From an uncultured Lysobacteraceae bacterium (lineage in GTDB: Bacteria > Pseudomonadota > Gammaproteobacteria > Xanthomonadales > Rhodanobacteraceae), in NCBI GenBank assembly GCA_946480705.1, contig CAMLLF010000136.1:1-8523 (forward strand): 8,523 nt of DNA, given 5' to 3'. This document shows positions 1 through 6,115 of this stretch, piece by piece; position 1 is the stretch's first letter, and each line of letters starts with the position of its first letter. The position numbers and the translations under genes were made by a program. The notes beneath the pieces were generated by a model. The model was given only the letters and a program-made list of their open reading frames with translations, was not told the origin of the DNA and ran no database searches.

Positions 1-115
1 GCCGAACAGACGTCCGTCGCGACGACTCCCGGGTGGGCGGAACTTATGCCGGCACGTAACCGGCGTGATCTGCCGCGCGACTCGGCTCGGGATATCGTTC
101 GAATACGCGCATGCT

Positions 116-574
116 TTATTGGGAAAAGCGCATACCGGAGTTCGCGATCGCATCGTTCGTCCTGGCCGCACTGGCGTGCTGGTTCCCGACGAGTTCGGCT
201 GCGGACAACGTCGACATCAGGCCTTCAACGTTTGCAAATTCAATGGGCTTTACCCAGTAATCGTTGAAGCCGACCGCCTCGGCTCTTTTCCGGTCTTCTT
301 CTCCGTTCCACCCGGTCACCGCGACCAAGCACGCAGAAATGCCGCGCGCGCGCAGCCGCTCCGCGACGAGCCAGCCGCTGTACTGGCCGAGGCTCAGATC
401 GATAAAGGCAACGTCGGGAGAACATTGCGCGAGCCGGTCGACGAGTTGGTCGATATTTGACGGCTCAATAGTCTCTGCGTCGTGGCCCAGCAGCCGCACG
501 CATGTCGCGAGTACTGCCGCGCTCGTCGGATCATCGTCGACAACGACGGCCTTCAGTGAAGTTTTTTGGCCCAT
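116..574 (-). CDS. Stand-alone response-regulator receiver domain protein
   Basis: This is a 152-residue protein consisting almost entirely of one CheY-like receiver domain. It probably accepts a phosphoryl group from a histidine kinase encoded elsewhere. The acidic cluster VVVDDDPT is at residues 10-17. The expected phospho-acceptor Asp is D59, in VAFIDLSLG. The conserved Thr is T87 in VAVTGW, and the Lys-Pro pair is K109-P110 in YWVKPIEF. No DNA-binding or enzymatic output domain follows, only about 30 residues of low-similarity tail. I chose the ATG at 574 because GAGGG lies about 10 bases upstream and because it puts the beta-1 strand near the N terminus; an in-frame start at 607 would add 11 unlikely residues. 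No kinase or methyl-accepting protein lies beside it. The neighbouring gene on the right is divergent. The fold assignment is firm; the signalling partner is unknown. Confidence 0.87.
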   Translation of the reverse strand: MGQKTSLKAVVVDDDPTSAAVLATCVRLLGHDAETIEPSNIDQLVDRLAQCSPDVAFIDLSLGQYSGWLVAERLRARGISACLVAVTGWNGEEDRKRAEAVGFNDYWVKPIEFANVEGLMSTLSAAELVGNQHASAARTNDAIANSGMRFSQ

Positions 575-786
575 GCCTTGCCCTCGCACGAACCCCTGAG
601 AACGCAAGTCTCGCTGGATCGGCTCGGCGACTTCAAGCGAACTCTACGTCCATATCGGCTTGTCGATGTGGCGTCTCGTTGACCTGTATCAATGCGCCGC
701 CCCGGTACGCGCATAGCCTGCTTCCCACGGCGACCCGACCAGCGCGACGAACTCGCGGTAGCGGCCGCCGGCATGGGGGAGGGCTC

Positions 787-1110
787 ATGTACGTCATTAC
801 CCACACGGCTGGCCGTATCCGCCACGGCTACGCAATCGGCACACTCGTCGCAATCGCCGCCTCGATAGTCCCGGGCTTCGGTAAATCAGCCGAAGTCGGT
901 GTACGGCTCGAACTCGACGAAGCGTTCGTCGAAGTGATTCGCGGGATTCGGCGCACGGAGGGAATCGATCCGCCCGACTCCGCCGCCGATGAGCGACTGA
1001 CTGCCACGCTCGAGCGGCTGCGCACAACGCGTTCCGACAAAGTCCCCGCTTCCTCGGCGCGCATCGCTCCTCTCATCGCTTCGCCGCACGCCCACCTGAT
1101 TAGCTACTAG
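787..1110 (+). CDS. Small putative exported or membrane-anchored protein, unknown function
   Basis: I do not recognise this 107-residue protein. The ATG at 787 is preceded by a strong ribosome-binding site (GGGGGAGGG, ending a few bases upstream). Residues 1-13 are basic, and residues 14-31 (GYAIGTLVAIAASIVPGF) are hydrophobic, so the N terminus looks like a signal peptide or single membrane anchor, with possible cleavage after KSA at about residue 35. The rest is soluble and rich in charged residues (about 38-90), with a predicted helical stretch around 64-82. Third codon positions are mostly G or C, as expected for a gene in this genome. The frame stays open upstream to 502 without a better start. 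It is followed after 46 bases by another small gene on the same strand, so the two may be co-transcribed. It remains possible that this is a chance open frame. Confidence 0.5.
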   Translation: MYVITHTAGRIRHGYAIGTLVAIAASIVPGFGKSAEVGVRLELDEAFVEVIRGIRRTEGIDPPDSAADERLTATLERLRTTRSDKVPASSARIAPLIASPHAHLISY

Positions 1111-1156
1111 CGCGTCTCGACCAGCGACCATCATCGACAGAGCATCGGAGGGCGAC

Positions 1157-1462
1157 ATGCCGAACAGACGATTCCTGCGGGATGACCTGCGTCTCGAAGA
1201 GTCCGGTTGCTACTCGTGGTGCGGATGCGGCGGACGTTGTATCGCGGCATCCGGGCAAGCCGACCGCACGCGCTTCAATCCATATTGCGGTGATGACGTT
1301 CTCGAGTTGCTCAATGAATTCGTCCGAGACATGCCCGTGCCCGAAATGGCGTTCGATCTCGGCGAACTGATCGTTGCCAGCATTACCGGTAGCTCATGGA
1401 CGAAAGCGCAGGCGCTTGAATGGCTGAGGCTGAGATGGATGCACAGCGCCAGCGCCGAGTAG
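1157..1462 (+). CDS. Small cysteine-cluster protein, unknown function
   Basis: This gene encodes 101 residues of no family I recognise. The ATG at 1157 has a good ribosome-binding site (GGAGGG, about 4 bases upstream). Residues 18-28 read CYSWCGCGGRC, giving Cys at 18, 22, 24 and 28, with a fifth at 44 (NPYC). That density suggests metal binding or disulfides, but no standard zinc-finger spacing (two CxxC knuckles) is present. The C-terminal half is acidic to neutral and probably helical (DDVLELLNEFVRDM at 46-59; TKAQALEWLRLRWM at 82-95). There is no signal peptide, so if the protein is real it is probably cytoplasmic, where the cysteines would favour a metal site over disulfides. It lies 46 bases after the small exported protein on the same strand and is the last gene before a repeat-bearing gap. 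Confidence 0.55.
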   Translation: MPNRRFLRDDLRLEESGCYSWCGCGGRCIAASGQADRTRFNPYCGDDVLELLNEFVRDMPVPEMAFDLGELIVASITGSSWTKAQALEWLRLRWMHSASAE

Positions 1463-1540
1463 CTTGCCGGACCTGTGGCGTATCGGCATGACGCGTGAGC
1501 GCGTCGAGCGCGCGTCTGACCAACCGCGAAAAGGTGAGGA

Positions 1541-1588
1541 ACGGGGTCAGGGTTCGAATGGCACTTTGCTCAGCGCCGACCCTCTGAC
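1541..1588. repeat. Degenerate GGGGTCAGG-type palindromic element
   Basis: ACGGGGTCAGGGTT at 1541-1554 resembles the left arms of the elements at 5791 and 8396. About 24 bases further on, GACCCTCTGAC (1578-1588) is an imperfect reverse complement: GTCAG pairs with CTGAC, and the G-rich runs follow after a bulge. It is best read as a decayed member of the REP-like family seen elsewhere in the window. Confidence 0.45.
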
Positions 1589-1593
1589 GCAAA

Positions 1594-1662
1594 AAAGCAA
1601 AGCCGGCTCGCGACGCTAAGGTGGAGTTACCAGACAACACCGAAAGCAAAGGAACCGGCTCG
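1594..1662 (+). repeat. Pair of short direct repeats
   Basis: AAAGCAAAG followed by CCGGCTCG occurs at 1594-1610 and again at 1643-1662, the second copy having three extra bases (GAA) in the middle. The copies start 49 bases apart. The cause is unknown: it could be leftover from an insertion or a local duplication. Confidence 0.5.
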
Positions 1663-1818
1663 ATGCATCCTATGCGCAGCGCCCGCGTGCGACAACGGCA
1701 CGCGCTACGGCGCGGTCTTCGCTCGATCGACGCCTGCGCGTTCGGTAAACCTGGCTCCGTTATCCCGGCCAGCGAATGACGCGACCTGCCGGTGAGCGAG
1801 AAGTTTTGACCCGCCTGC

Positions 1819-2289
1819 TCAGCCGCCGCGCACGCGCAGGGTCAGGCCCTTGAGAAAATTGCGCAGCAGCTGGTCGCCACAGGCTCGGTAGTTGTCGTGG
1901 CCGGGCTGACGGAACAGCGCGGTCATCTCCGGTTTCGACAGCGGAAATCCTGCCGCGGCGAAGGCATCGTGCAGATCGACATCCTTCAGTTCGAAGGCAA
2001 CCCGCAATTTCTTCAGTACGAGATTGTTGGTGATGCGCCTTTCCACTGGCCGTGATGGCAGGCTTTCGTTGCGCCCCCGGAAATGGATCACCAGTCCGTC
2101 GAGAAAGTGCGCGAGTACGTCGTCACTGCATACGACGTACTCGGGATTATCTTCTCTGCGCAGAAACGCCAGCACTTCGGTCTTCTCGAGCGGGAAGGCC
2201 GGGTCGACCAGTTTCGCGATTTCGACGACCTTGTGGTCGCCCAGGTCAAGCATGTAGCGGATGCTGCGCAGTATGTCGTTGTTGATCAT
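1819..2289 (-). CDS. yehS: YehS / DUF1456 family protein
   Basis: The product is 156 residues, the same length as Escherichia coli YehS as I remember it, and matches that family throughout. DUF1456 is an internal duplication and both copies are visible: MINNDILRSIRYML (1-14) with FLRREDNPEY (42-51), then ITNNLVLKKLRVAFEL (86-101) with LFRQPGHDNYRACGDQ (125-140). The biochemical role of the family is not established. It is a soluble, probably cytoplasmic protein with no signal peptide or membrane segment. I chose the ATG at 2289 because family members begin M(I/L)xNDILRS. A GTG 105 bases upstream would add a non-conserved extension. The ribosome-binding site at the chosen start is weak. It lies downstream of the RIO kinase on the same strand, but 248 bases away and with a possible terminator between, so it is probably transcribed separately. 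Confidence 0.94.
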   Translation of the reverse strand: MINNDILRSIRYMLDLGDHKVVEIAKLVDPAFPLEKTEVLAFLRREDNPEYVVCSDDVLAHFLDGLVIHFRGRNESLPSRPVERRITNNLVLKKLRVAFELKDVDLHDAFAAAGFPLSKPEMTALFRQPGHDNYRACGDQLLRNFLKGLTLRVRGG

Positions 2290-2328
2290 GGCGGACCGGT
2301 GGTTGAAAACACGTGCATCAGCAGGCCG

Positions 2329-2357
2329 TATATCGGTTCTTGGCAGGGTGCTGACAA
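2329..2357 (-). promoter_or_regulatory. Candidate sigma-70 promoter for yehS
   Basis: On the minus strand TTGTCA (2352-2357; five of six to consensus) is followed after 17 bases by GATATA (2329-2334), a weak -10; TATACG two bases further on is an alternative. Transcription would start about 30 bases upstream of the yehS ATG. It is a pattern match only. Confidence 0.3.
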
Positions 2358-2420
2358 TCCCCTCCAAGCGTTTTCCAGCGCGTACCTCCGACACCTGTCC
2401 GGACGTGCTCGCGGCCTATG

Positions 2421-2440
2421 AAAAAACGGCGATTGCCGGT
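2421..2440 (-). terminator. Possible weak intrinsic terminator after the RIO kinase gene
   Basis: Read on the minus strand, CGGC-AATC-GCCG forms a 4-bp G/C stem followed directly by six T residues, about 100 bases past the kinase stop codon. An overlapping alternative hairpin, TGCCG/CGGCA, lies at 2435-2450. The T tract is good but the stem is short. Confidence 0.35.
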
Positions 2441-2537
2441 ATTTCGGCAGACGGTCAGGCAGCCCCTTCATTCGACATGACTGCGCGCTTCCGACAAGCG
2501 GAGCAACGCTCAGCGGCAAATCAGGCATGGGAAGGCG

Positions 2538-3395
2538 TCAATCATCCATCGCCGCCGCCTCGCGTCCCTGCTGGCGGATCAGCGCCTCCTGACGGGCGTT
2601 TTCGATGGCCTCCCGGACGCTATCCACGTTGACCGTGCCCTCGTCATGCACGAACGTGCCGGTCAGTGCCGTCTCGGGCAGGAGATTGCCTGCCTCGAAC
2701 AGCGCCCACATTTCCTCGCCGTACCAGGTGTCGAGCAGTTCCGGCGCCCACCGGCCCAGGCTGGCGGTGAGATTGTTCGTGTCGCGCAGCAACATCTGGC
2801 GGGCGGCGTTGTTGCCGGCAGCACTGACCACCTGGGGAAAATCGATCACGATCGGGCCGTCCGGCCCCACCAGCACGTTGTACGGCGACAGATCGCCGTG
2901 GATCAGGCCACAGCACAGCATGCGCACGATCTGCCGCACCAGCACCGCATGGAATTCCCGCGCCTGCTCGGCCGTCAACTCCACCTCGCCCAACCTTGGC
3001 GCCGAAAATCCTTGGGCGTCGGTCACCAGCTCCATCACCAGCACACCGTGGTAGTAGCCATAGGGCTCAGGCACGCGGACGCCGGCTTCCCGCAGCAGGT
3101 ACAACGCATCGACTTCGGCGTTCTTCCAGGCGGTTTCCTGCTGCTTGCGACCGTATTTGGTCGCCTTGCCGATCGCCCGGGCCTCGCGGCTGCCGCGCAC
3201 CTTGCGGCCTTCCTGATACTGCACACGCTGCTGGAAGCTGCGCTGGGCCATGTCCTTGTACACCTTCGCGCAACGGACATCGTCACCGCTGCGGACCACG
3301 TACACCGCCGCCTCCTTGCCGCTCTTGAGCGGACGCAACACCTCGTCTATGACACCGTCGTCGATCAGCGCCTGCAGCGCGGTAGGGGTTTTCAT
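2538..3395 (-). CDS. RIO-family atypical serine/threonine kinase
   Basis: This is a 285-residue RIO kinase of the bacterial type found in pseudomonads and xanthomonads. The ATP-binding loop is SGKEAAVY (25-32), and the ATP-anchoring Lys is K44 in RCAKVYK. The paired helix Glu is likely E94, the hinge is MELV (121-124), the catalytic loop is HGDLSPYN (166-173) with D168 and N173, and the metal-binding Asp is D185 in IDFPQ. All key residues are present, so it should be active. RIO kinases in eukaryotes and archaea act in ribosome maturation; the bacterial substrate is not settled. The start is firm because family members begin MKTP. There is no Shine-Dalgarno sequence before it, but a -10-like TAGAAT lies six bases upstream, suggesting a leaderless message. 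It is followed at a distance by yehS on the same strand, and the stretch upstream of it has no confident gene. Confidence 0.96.
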   Translation of the reverse strand: MKTPTALQALIDDGVIDEVLRPLKSGKEAAVYVVRSGDDVRCAKVYKDMAQRSFQQRVQYQEGRKVRGSREARAIGKATKYGRKQQETAWKNAEVDALYLLREAGVRVPEPYGYYHGVLVMELVTDAQGFSAPRLGEVELTAEQAREFHAVLVRQIVRMLCCGLIHGDLSPYNVLVGPDGPIVIDFPQVVSAAGNNAARQMLLRDTNNLTASLGRWAPELLDTWYGEEMWALFEAGNLLPETALTGTFVHDEGTVNVDSVREAIENARQEALIRQQGREAAAMDD

Positions 3396-3401
3396 CGCGC
3401 T

Positions 3402-3407
3402 ATTCTA
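3402..3407 (-). promoter_or_regulatory. Candidate -10 element for a leaderless RIO kinase mRNA
   Basis: TAGAAT on the minus strand (five of six to TATAAT) ends six bases before the kinase ATG, so a transcript starting seven bases after it would begin at the A of the start codon. I see no good -35 hexamer at 16-18 bases. No ribosome-binding site exists between this box and the ATG, which fits a leaderless reading. Confidence 0.35.
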
Positions 3408-3528
3408 AGGGGCCGGAGGCAATCTCACGGAAACATCGTGGTGTGGTCCGCTGCCGTGGGCCTGAAACGGGCCCGCCTGAAGCGCCGAATCTGCCTTTTC
3501 CCGTCCGACGTCAGGAGGAACATGTGCC

Positions 3529-3830
3529 GTGCCCCATCATTCGGGCTCCCGGCTCATCTGCCTGTTCGCCGGCGCCCTTGAATCTCACGTGTCCGAATCT
3601 CTCGCTCACCGGCCGAGGCGGGGGATCAACTGCGGCCGCCGCGGCTGCGCGTGGCGGCGCGGAGCGGGCGACGCCACGCGAATATCGACGGGGTGCTGTA
3701 TGGCCCCGGCCATGCCGACGCGGGCATCGTGTACGTGAGGAACAGCGAGCCGGCGCCGCGGGTGCGTACATTTCCGCGCGGAAACCGTCGCAAACGCCGG
3801 AGCGGCGCGACGCCGCTCCGGCAGCCGTGA
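3529..3830 (+). pseudogene. Possible frameshifted remnant of a small gene
   Basis: An ideal AGGAGG (3513-3518) lies 10 bases before GTG 3529. The frame from there begins VPHHSGSRLICLFAGALE, which looks like the start of an exported protein, and runs on to about 3600 with G/C-rich third positions. It then loses that character, and a different frame becomes coding-like: NIDGVLYGPGHADAGIVYV (from 3681), where nearly every third position is G or C, ending at TGA 3828-3830. A gene broken by frameshift would give this pattern. An alternative ATG at 3522 sits only three bases from the AGGAGG and stops after 19 codons. I recognise no family, so this is a weak call; chance open frames in GC-rich DNA could look the same. 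Confidence 0.22.
3796..3822. repeat. Perfect 12-bp hairpin
   Basis: GCCGGAGCGGCG (3796-3807) and its exact complement CGCCGCTCCGGC (3811-3822) surround a 3-base loop. No T tract follows on either strand, so it is not a typical intrinsic terminator. It overlaps the end of the possible decayed frame. Confidence 0.7.
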
Positions 3831-3950
3831 ATTTGCGGGCCGTTGTCGAAACAGGCGTCCAGCATCCCCGTGCACATCACCACGAGCCGTTACTACTTTT
3901 TCGGCCAGCGCACAGCATCGCGCCAAATCCAACCGAGGCAGCCGGGTAGT

Positions 3951-3968
3951 GTGCGTTCTCAAACGCAC
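3951..3968. repeat. 7-bp hairpin
   Basis: GTGCGTT (3951-3957) pairs with AACGCAC (3962-3968) across a CTCA loop. No T tract follows. Role unknown. Confidence 0.45.
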
Positions 3969-4062
3969 GATCGCCACATGACCGACCCCTGACGATCGAC
4001 GACGCGGAAACGTTTATGCTGCGTTGTATATTTATCTCGCGTCGTGTCGCGGATGCATTGAT

Positions 4063-4089
4063 CGTGCGGTCGCCGTCGGCGACCGCACG
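4063..4089 (-). terminator. Strong 12-bp hairpin just after the beta-lytic peptidase gene
   Basis: CGTGCGGTCGCC (4063-4074) and GGCGACCGCACG (4078-4089) are perfect complements around a 3-base loop, starting 15 bases past the peptidase stop codon. The position suggests a 3'-end stabilising hairpin or terminator. No U run follows on the minus strand, so canonical intrinsic termination is uncertain. Confidence 0.5.
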
Positions 4090-4104
4090 CTGCCGGGCGA
4101 GGAG

Positions 4105-5259
4105 CTAGTTGGTGAGATACCCGGAGCAATATTTCACACTATTTCGAGTAAGCCAGAAGTAGTTACAGTTCGTGTCATAGCTGTAACGCCCTGCCTTGAT
4201 CTTGTAGCCGGATAGCGAAACGCCGTCCAAGTGCGAATACGCTCCGTTGTACTTCAGGGAAAAATGCTGGTGCGGTCCGGTGGACCTTCCACCATTGCAC
4301 AGGGCCTGCGCCTGCGTATTGGCTGGGTTGCCGAGACGCTGGTTGGCGGTCACCGTCGCGCCGGTGGCATGTTGCAGATTCATCATGTGGTAGTAGGTCG
4401 TCGACCAGCCACCGGAGTGCACCACTTCGATATTGCAGGACGAGTGGCGTTTGACCTGCCCGCCGCCAGCCGCGACGACCCAGTTTCCAGACTGATTGCT
4501 GCCCCAGCCGCCGCCGACGGACATGTCCAGCGACGCCATGGGATAGCTGCCGCTACCGCTCGACGTGTGGGTGCCGCCGACATGCCAACGCGCACCGCGT
4601 GGATAAGGCATCTGCAACAATGCGCACGGCGGAATGGCCTTCACCGCGACACTCGACTTCGTTCGCGCCGCCCACGGCTCTGCGTACAGGCGATCGTATA
4701 CGGCTATGAATTCGTTGTAGACCTGTGTCGTATCACCGACCGCCGCGCTTCGCCCACTTCGTGCCAGCAACGCCTCCAGCGGATCCGCAATCACATTGCC
4801 GCCAAACTCGCTGCGGCCGCTCGAGCTCGCCTCGTTGGAATACAGGTCATTGGCTAAACGATCCGCGACGTCCTGAACTTGTTCCGCGAAACCCGATTTG
4901 TCGGACAGCTTGCCAAACGGGCGTAATTCTGAGTCCTTGTCGAGATTCGGCGACGAAATCGCACCCGACTGCAACTCCATCAGCGCGAGCAGCACTTTGG
5001 GGCTGATGCTGGTGTAGCCGCTCCAATGCGAAATTACCTCGGCGTACGGCAGCAAGTGCGGTGCGCGTGCACCCAAGAACGCTTCTATGTCGAAACCAAA
5101 CATTTCGTCATAGGTGTATACCAGTGCACTCGTGGCTGGGCCCTCGTCGCCGGCGGGCGCATCGGTACTCGTCGGCGACTGCGCCGAGGCAGATGCCGCA
5201 ATGACTGTGGCGATAAGCCACGGCAAAAGAACCGCGCGAACCTGCTTGAACTGCTTCAT
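4105..5259 (-). CDS. Beta-lytic metalloendopeptidase precursor (peptidase family M23, LasA type)
   Basis: The 384-residue precursor has a signal peptide (residues 1-26, cleavage after ASASA), a pro-region (about 27-208) and a mature M23 domain starting near residue 209. The mature part closely follows Lysobacter beta-lytic protease and Pseudomonas LasA, zinc enzymes secreted to cut glycine-containing peptide bonds in bacterial cell walls. By comparison with LasA, zinc ligands are H231 (GGTH), D245 (SLDMS) and H332, with catalytic H291 (TYYHMM) and H330 (GPHQHFS). C275-C321 and C365-C378 keep the LasA disulfide spacings of 46 and 13 residues. An extra Cys, C212, lies near the expected maturation site. 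I chose ATG 5259 because GGGAGAGG stands just upstream and a signal peptide follows; the frame is open to 5385 but lacks a better start. Function in lysing or feeding on other bacteria is inferred from the family. Confidence 0.96.
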   Translation of the reverse strand: MKQFKQVRAVLLPWLIATVIAASASAQSPTSTDAPAGDEGPATSALVYTYDEMFGFDIEAFLGARAPHLLPYAEVISHWSGYTSISPKVLLALMELQSGAISSPNLDKDSELRPFGKLSDKSGFAEQVQDVADRLANDLYSNEASSSGRSEFGGNVIADPLEALLARSGRSAAVGDTTQVYNEFIAVYDRLYAEPWAARTKSSVAVKAIPPCALLQMPYPRGARWHVGGTHTSSGSGSYPMASLDMSVGGGWGSNQSGNWVVAAGGGQVKRHSSCNIEVVHSGGWSTTYYHMMNLQHATGATVTANQRLGNPANTQAQALCNGGRSTGPHQHFSLKYNGAYSHLDGVSLSGYKIKAGRYSYDTNCNYFWLTRNSVKYCSGYLTN

Positions 5260-5411
5260 ATCCCTCTCCCATATGAACGTTGTTGTGGTCGCTCCCCCGA
5301 GCGAACTGCCCGTAGCGGGCGGCCTGCCGACGCTAGCACCGGCATCCCTCCATACAACACGCCTTATGTCATGCAAAGTTAGCATTTACCATTAGGGAAC
5401 CTATGAACATC

Positions 5412-5427
5412 GTGACCAGGTTCACTT
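5412..5427. repeat. REP-like half element at the 3' side of the RAYT remnant
   Basis: GTGACCAGGTTCACTT on the plus strand (AAGTGAACCTGGTCAC on minus) resembles the arms of the element at 8396-8441, where AAGTGAACCTGACCC occurs. Only one arm is evident, so it is a half or decayed copy. It lies at the downstream end of the transposase remnant. Confidence 0.5.
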
Positions 5428-5429
5428 AC

Positions 5430-5789
5430 TGCGAGGTGTGTCCGTGCCAGGTCGATAGGCGGGCGGATGCCGGCGAGCCGGCGCGTTCGCGCGTCCACCA
5501 TTGCGCGAAAGTCATCGCGGCCCCGTGCCTGCTGCTGCAGACAGGCGCGGATTCGCATGCAGATCATCATCGGGAAAGACTGCGGCAAGCAGCGCGCGAT
5601 AGGCGGCGCCGCGCTCCTCACGTGAGTTGCCCAGTCTGTCGTACGTGCCATGAGGTGACAGCAAGGGATCGCCGCGGCGACCGCAGAGCGACGCGCAGCT
5701 CGACCACGGGAACGCGGTCGGGGCGCCGGTCATTCGCGCGCGACCGGATTCTGGTCGATGTAGTGGCTGCATTGCAGCAGATAGCCGCG
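5430..5789 (-). pseudogene. Truncated, frameshifted REP-associated tyrosine transposase (RAYT)
   Basis: Three frames read in succession on the minus strand rebuild the C-terminal half of a RAYT, the Y1-type transposase that acts on REP elements. First, RGYLLQCSHYIDQNPV (5789-5742) matches the family's YLL...YIxxNPV block; its own frame stops at 5730. Second, RARM...FPWSSCASLC...DPLLSPHGTY...AAYRALL (5742-5554) matches the WSSY and PLxTPHxxY region. Third, IRACLQQQARGRDDF...RRLAGIRPP (5552 to about 5450) matches the C-terminal end. Restoring one base near 5742 and removing one near 5553 would join all three. Intact RAYTs are roughly 200-240 residues; about 115 are recoverable here. The N-terminal half with the His-x-His catalytic motif is missing and a REP-like palindrome abuts the break. 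No active product is possible. REP-like sequence lies on both sides. Confidence 0.82.
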
Positions 5790-5790
5790 A

Positions 5791-5847
5791 ACGGGGTCAG
5801 GTTGGCCCACCCGGGTCGTGCTGCCGGGGAAGTTGACCTGATCCCGT
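5791..5847. repeat. REP-like palindromic element abutting the RAYT remnant
   Basis: ACGGGGTCAGGT (5791-5802) is an inverted match, with one mismatch, to ACCTGATCCCGT (5836-5847), around a 33-base centre that is itself GC-rich. The right side reads GGGAAGTTGACCTGATCCC, close to GGGAAGTGAACCTGACCC in the element at 8396-8441, so both belong to one family. It starts two bases from the point where transposase similarity ends. Confidence 0.75.
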
Positions 5848-6115
5848 CTTTTGCCGTTTTAGGGACGCCGGAACATTGGCACCCAGAATTGGGACGCCCA
5901 CCATTCGCGCTCGATGTCACTGCACCGGCCAGCCTGCCATGTGGGTGTCCTCGATTGCTTCGGTTGCTCAAAGAATTTTCCGCCGCGTGATCGATCGCGG
6001 CTCGTCGCTCCGAGTCAGTGCGCACGGCTGGACGTATCCACTCCGGCCGCGTCGGGATCCGGCGTTCCGTCGGATCCGTCCCTGGCCACCGAGGCCGCAA
6101 TCGGAGCAGAGATCC

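Larger units (their letters stand above)
1463..1818. other. Intergenic gap with repeat remnants
   Basis: This gap lies between the cysteine-cluster gene and the end of yehS, which converge here. It holds a degenerate palindromic element (1541-1588) and a direct repeat (1594-1662). A 38-residue open frame starts at ATG 1663 and stops at 1777-1779. It has AAGGA about 9 bases upstream, is very rich in Arg and resembles nothing I know. I see no clear intrinsic terminator for either flanking gene. Confidence 0.6.
3396..4104. other. Long intergenic gap with hairpins and one possible decayed frame
   Basis: The stretch is bounded by the RIO kinase start and the 3' end of the beta-lytic peptidase gene. 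Several frames stay open here, on both strands, as is common in GC-rich DNA. None has both a good start and coding-like content to its end. The gap contains an AGGAGG site (3513-3518), a possible broken gene (3529-3830), a 12-bp perfect hairpin (3796-3822), a smaller hairpin (3951-3968) and the hairpin next to the peptidase stop (4063-4089). I see no RNA gene. Confidence 0.6.

Noticed and set aside
1383..1649. 88-codon minus-strand frame over the end of the cysteine-cluster gene
   Set aside because: It crosses the repeat remnants, has no recognisable content and overlaps a better-supported plus-strand gene.
2290..2394. Upstream GTG start giving a 191-residue YehS
   Set aside because: The additional 35 residues are not found in the family, which starts at the NNDILRS motif.
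2646..3581. 311-codon open frame on the plus strand
   Set aside because: It is antisense to the RIO kinase, whose motifs are complete; its His/Arg-rich translation is the usual mirror of a GC-rich gene.
4231..4857. 208-codon open frame on the plus strand
   Set aside because: It lies opposite the catalytic and pro-regions of the beta-lytic peptidase and has no independent support.
5260..5385. Upstream start giving a 426-residue peptidase
   Set aside because: It would bury the signal peptide behind 42 residues, and the strong ribosome-binding site belongs to the ATG at 5259.
5862..5899. GGGACGCC occurring twice around a small CCCA/TGGG palindrome
   Set aside because: The repeat is only eight bases and GC-rich; I could not link it to a known element with confidence.
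5403..5990. 195-codon open frame on the plus strand
   Set aside because: It runs antisense through the RAYT remnant and then through a palindromic element. The opposite strand carries the recognisable protein similarity.
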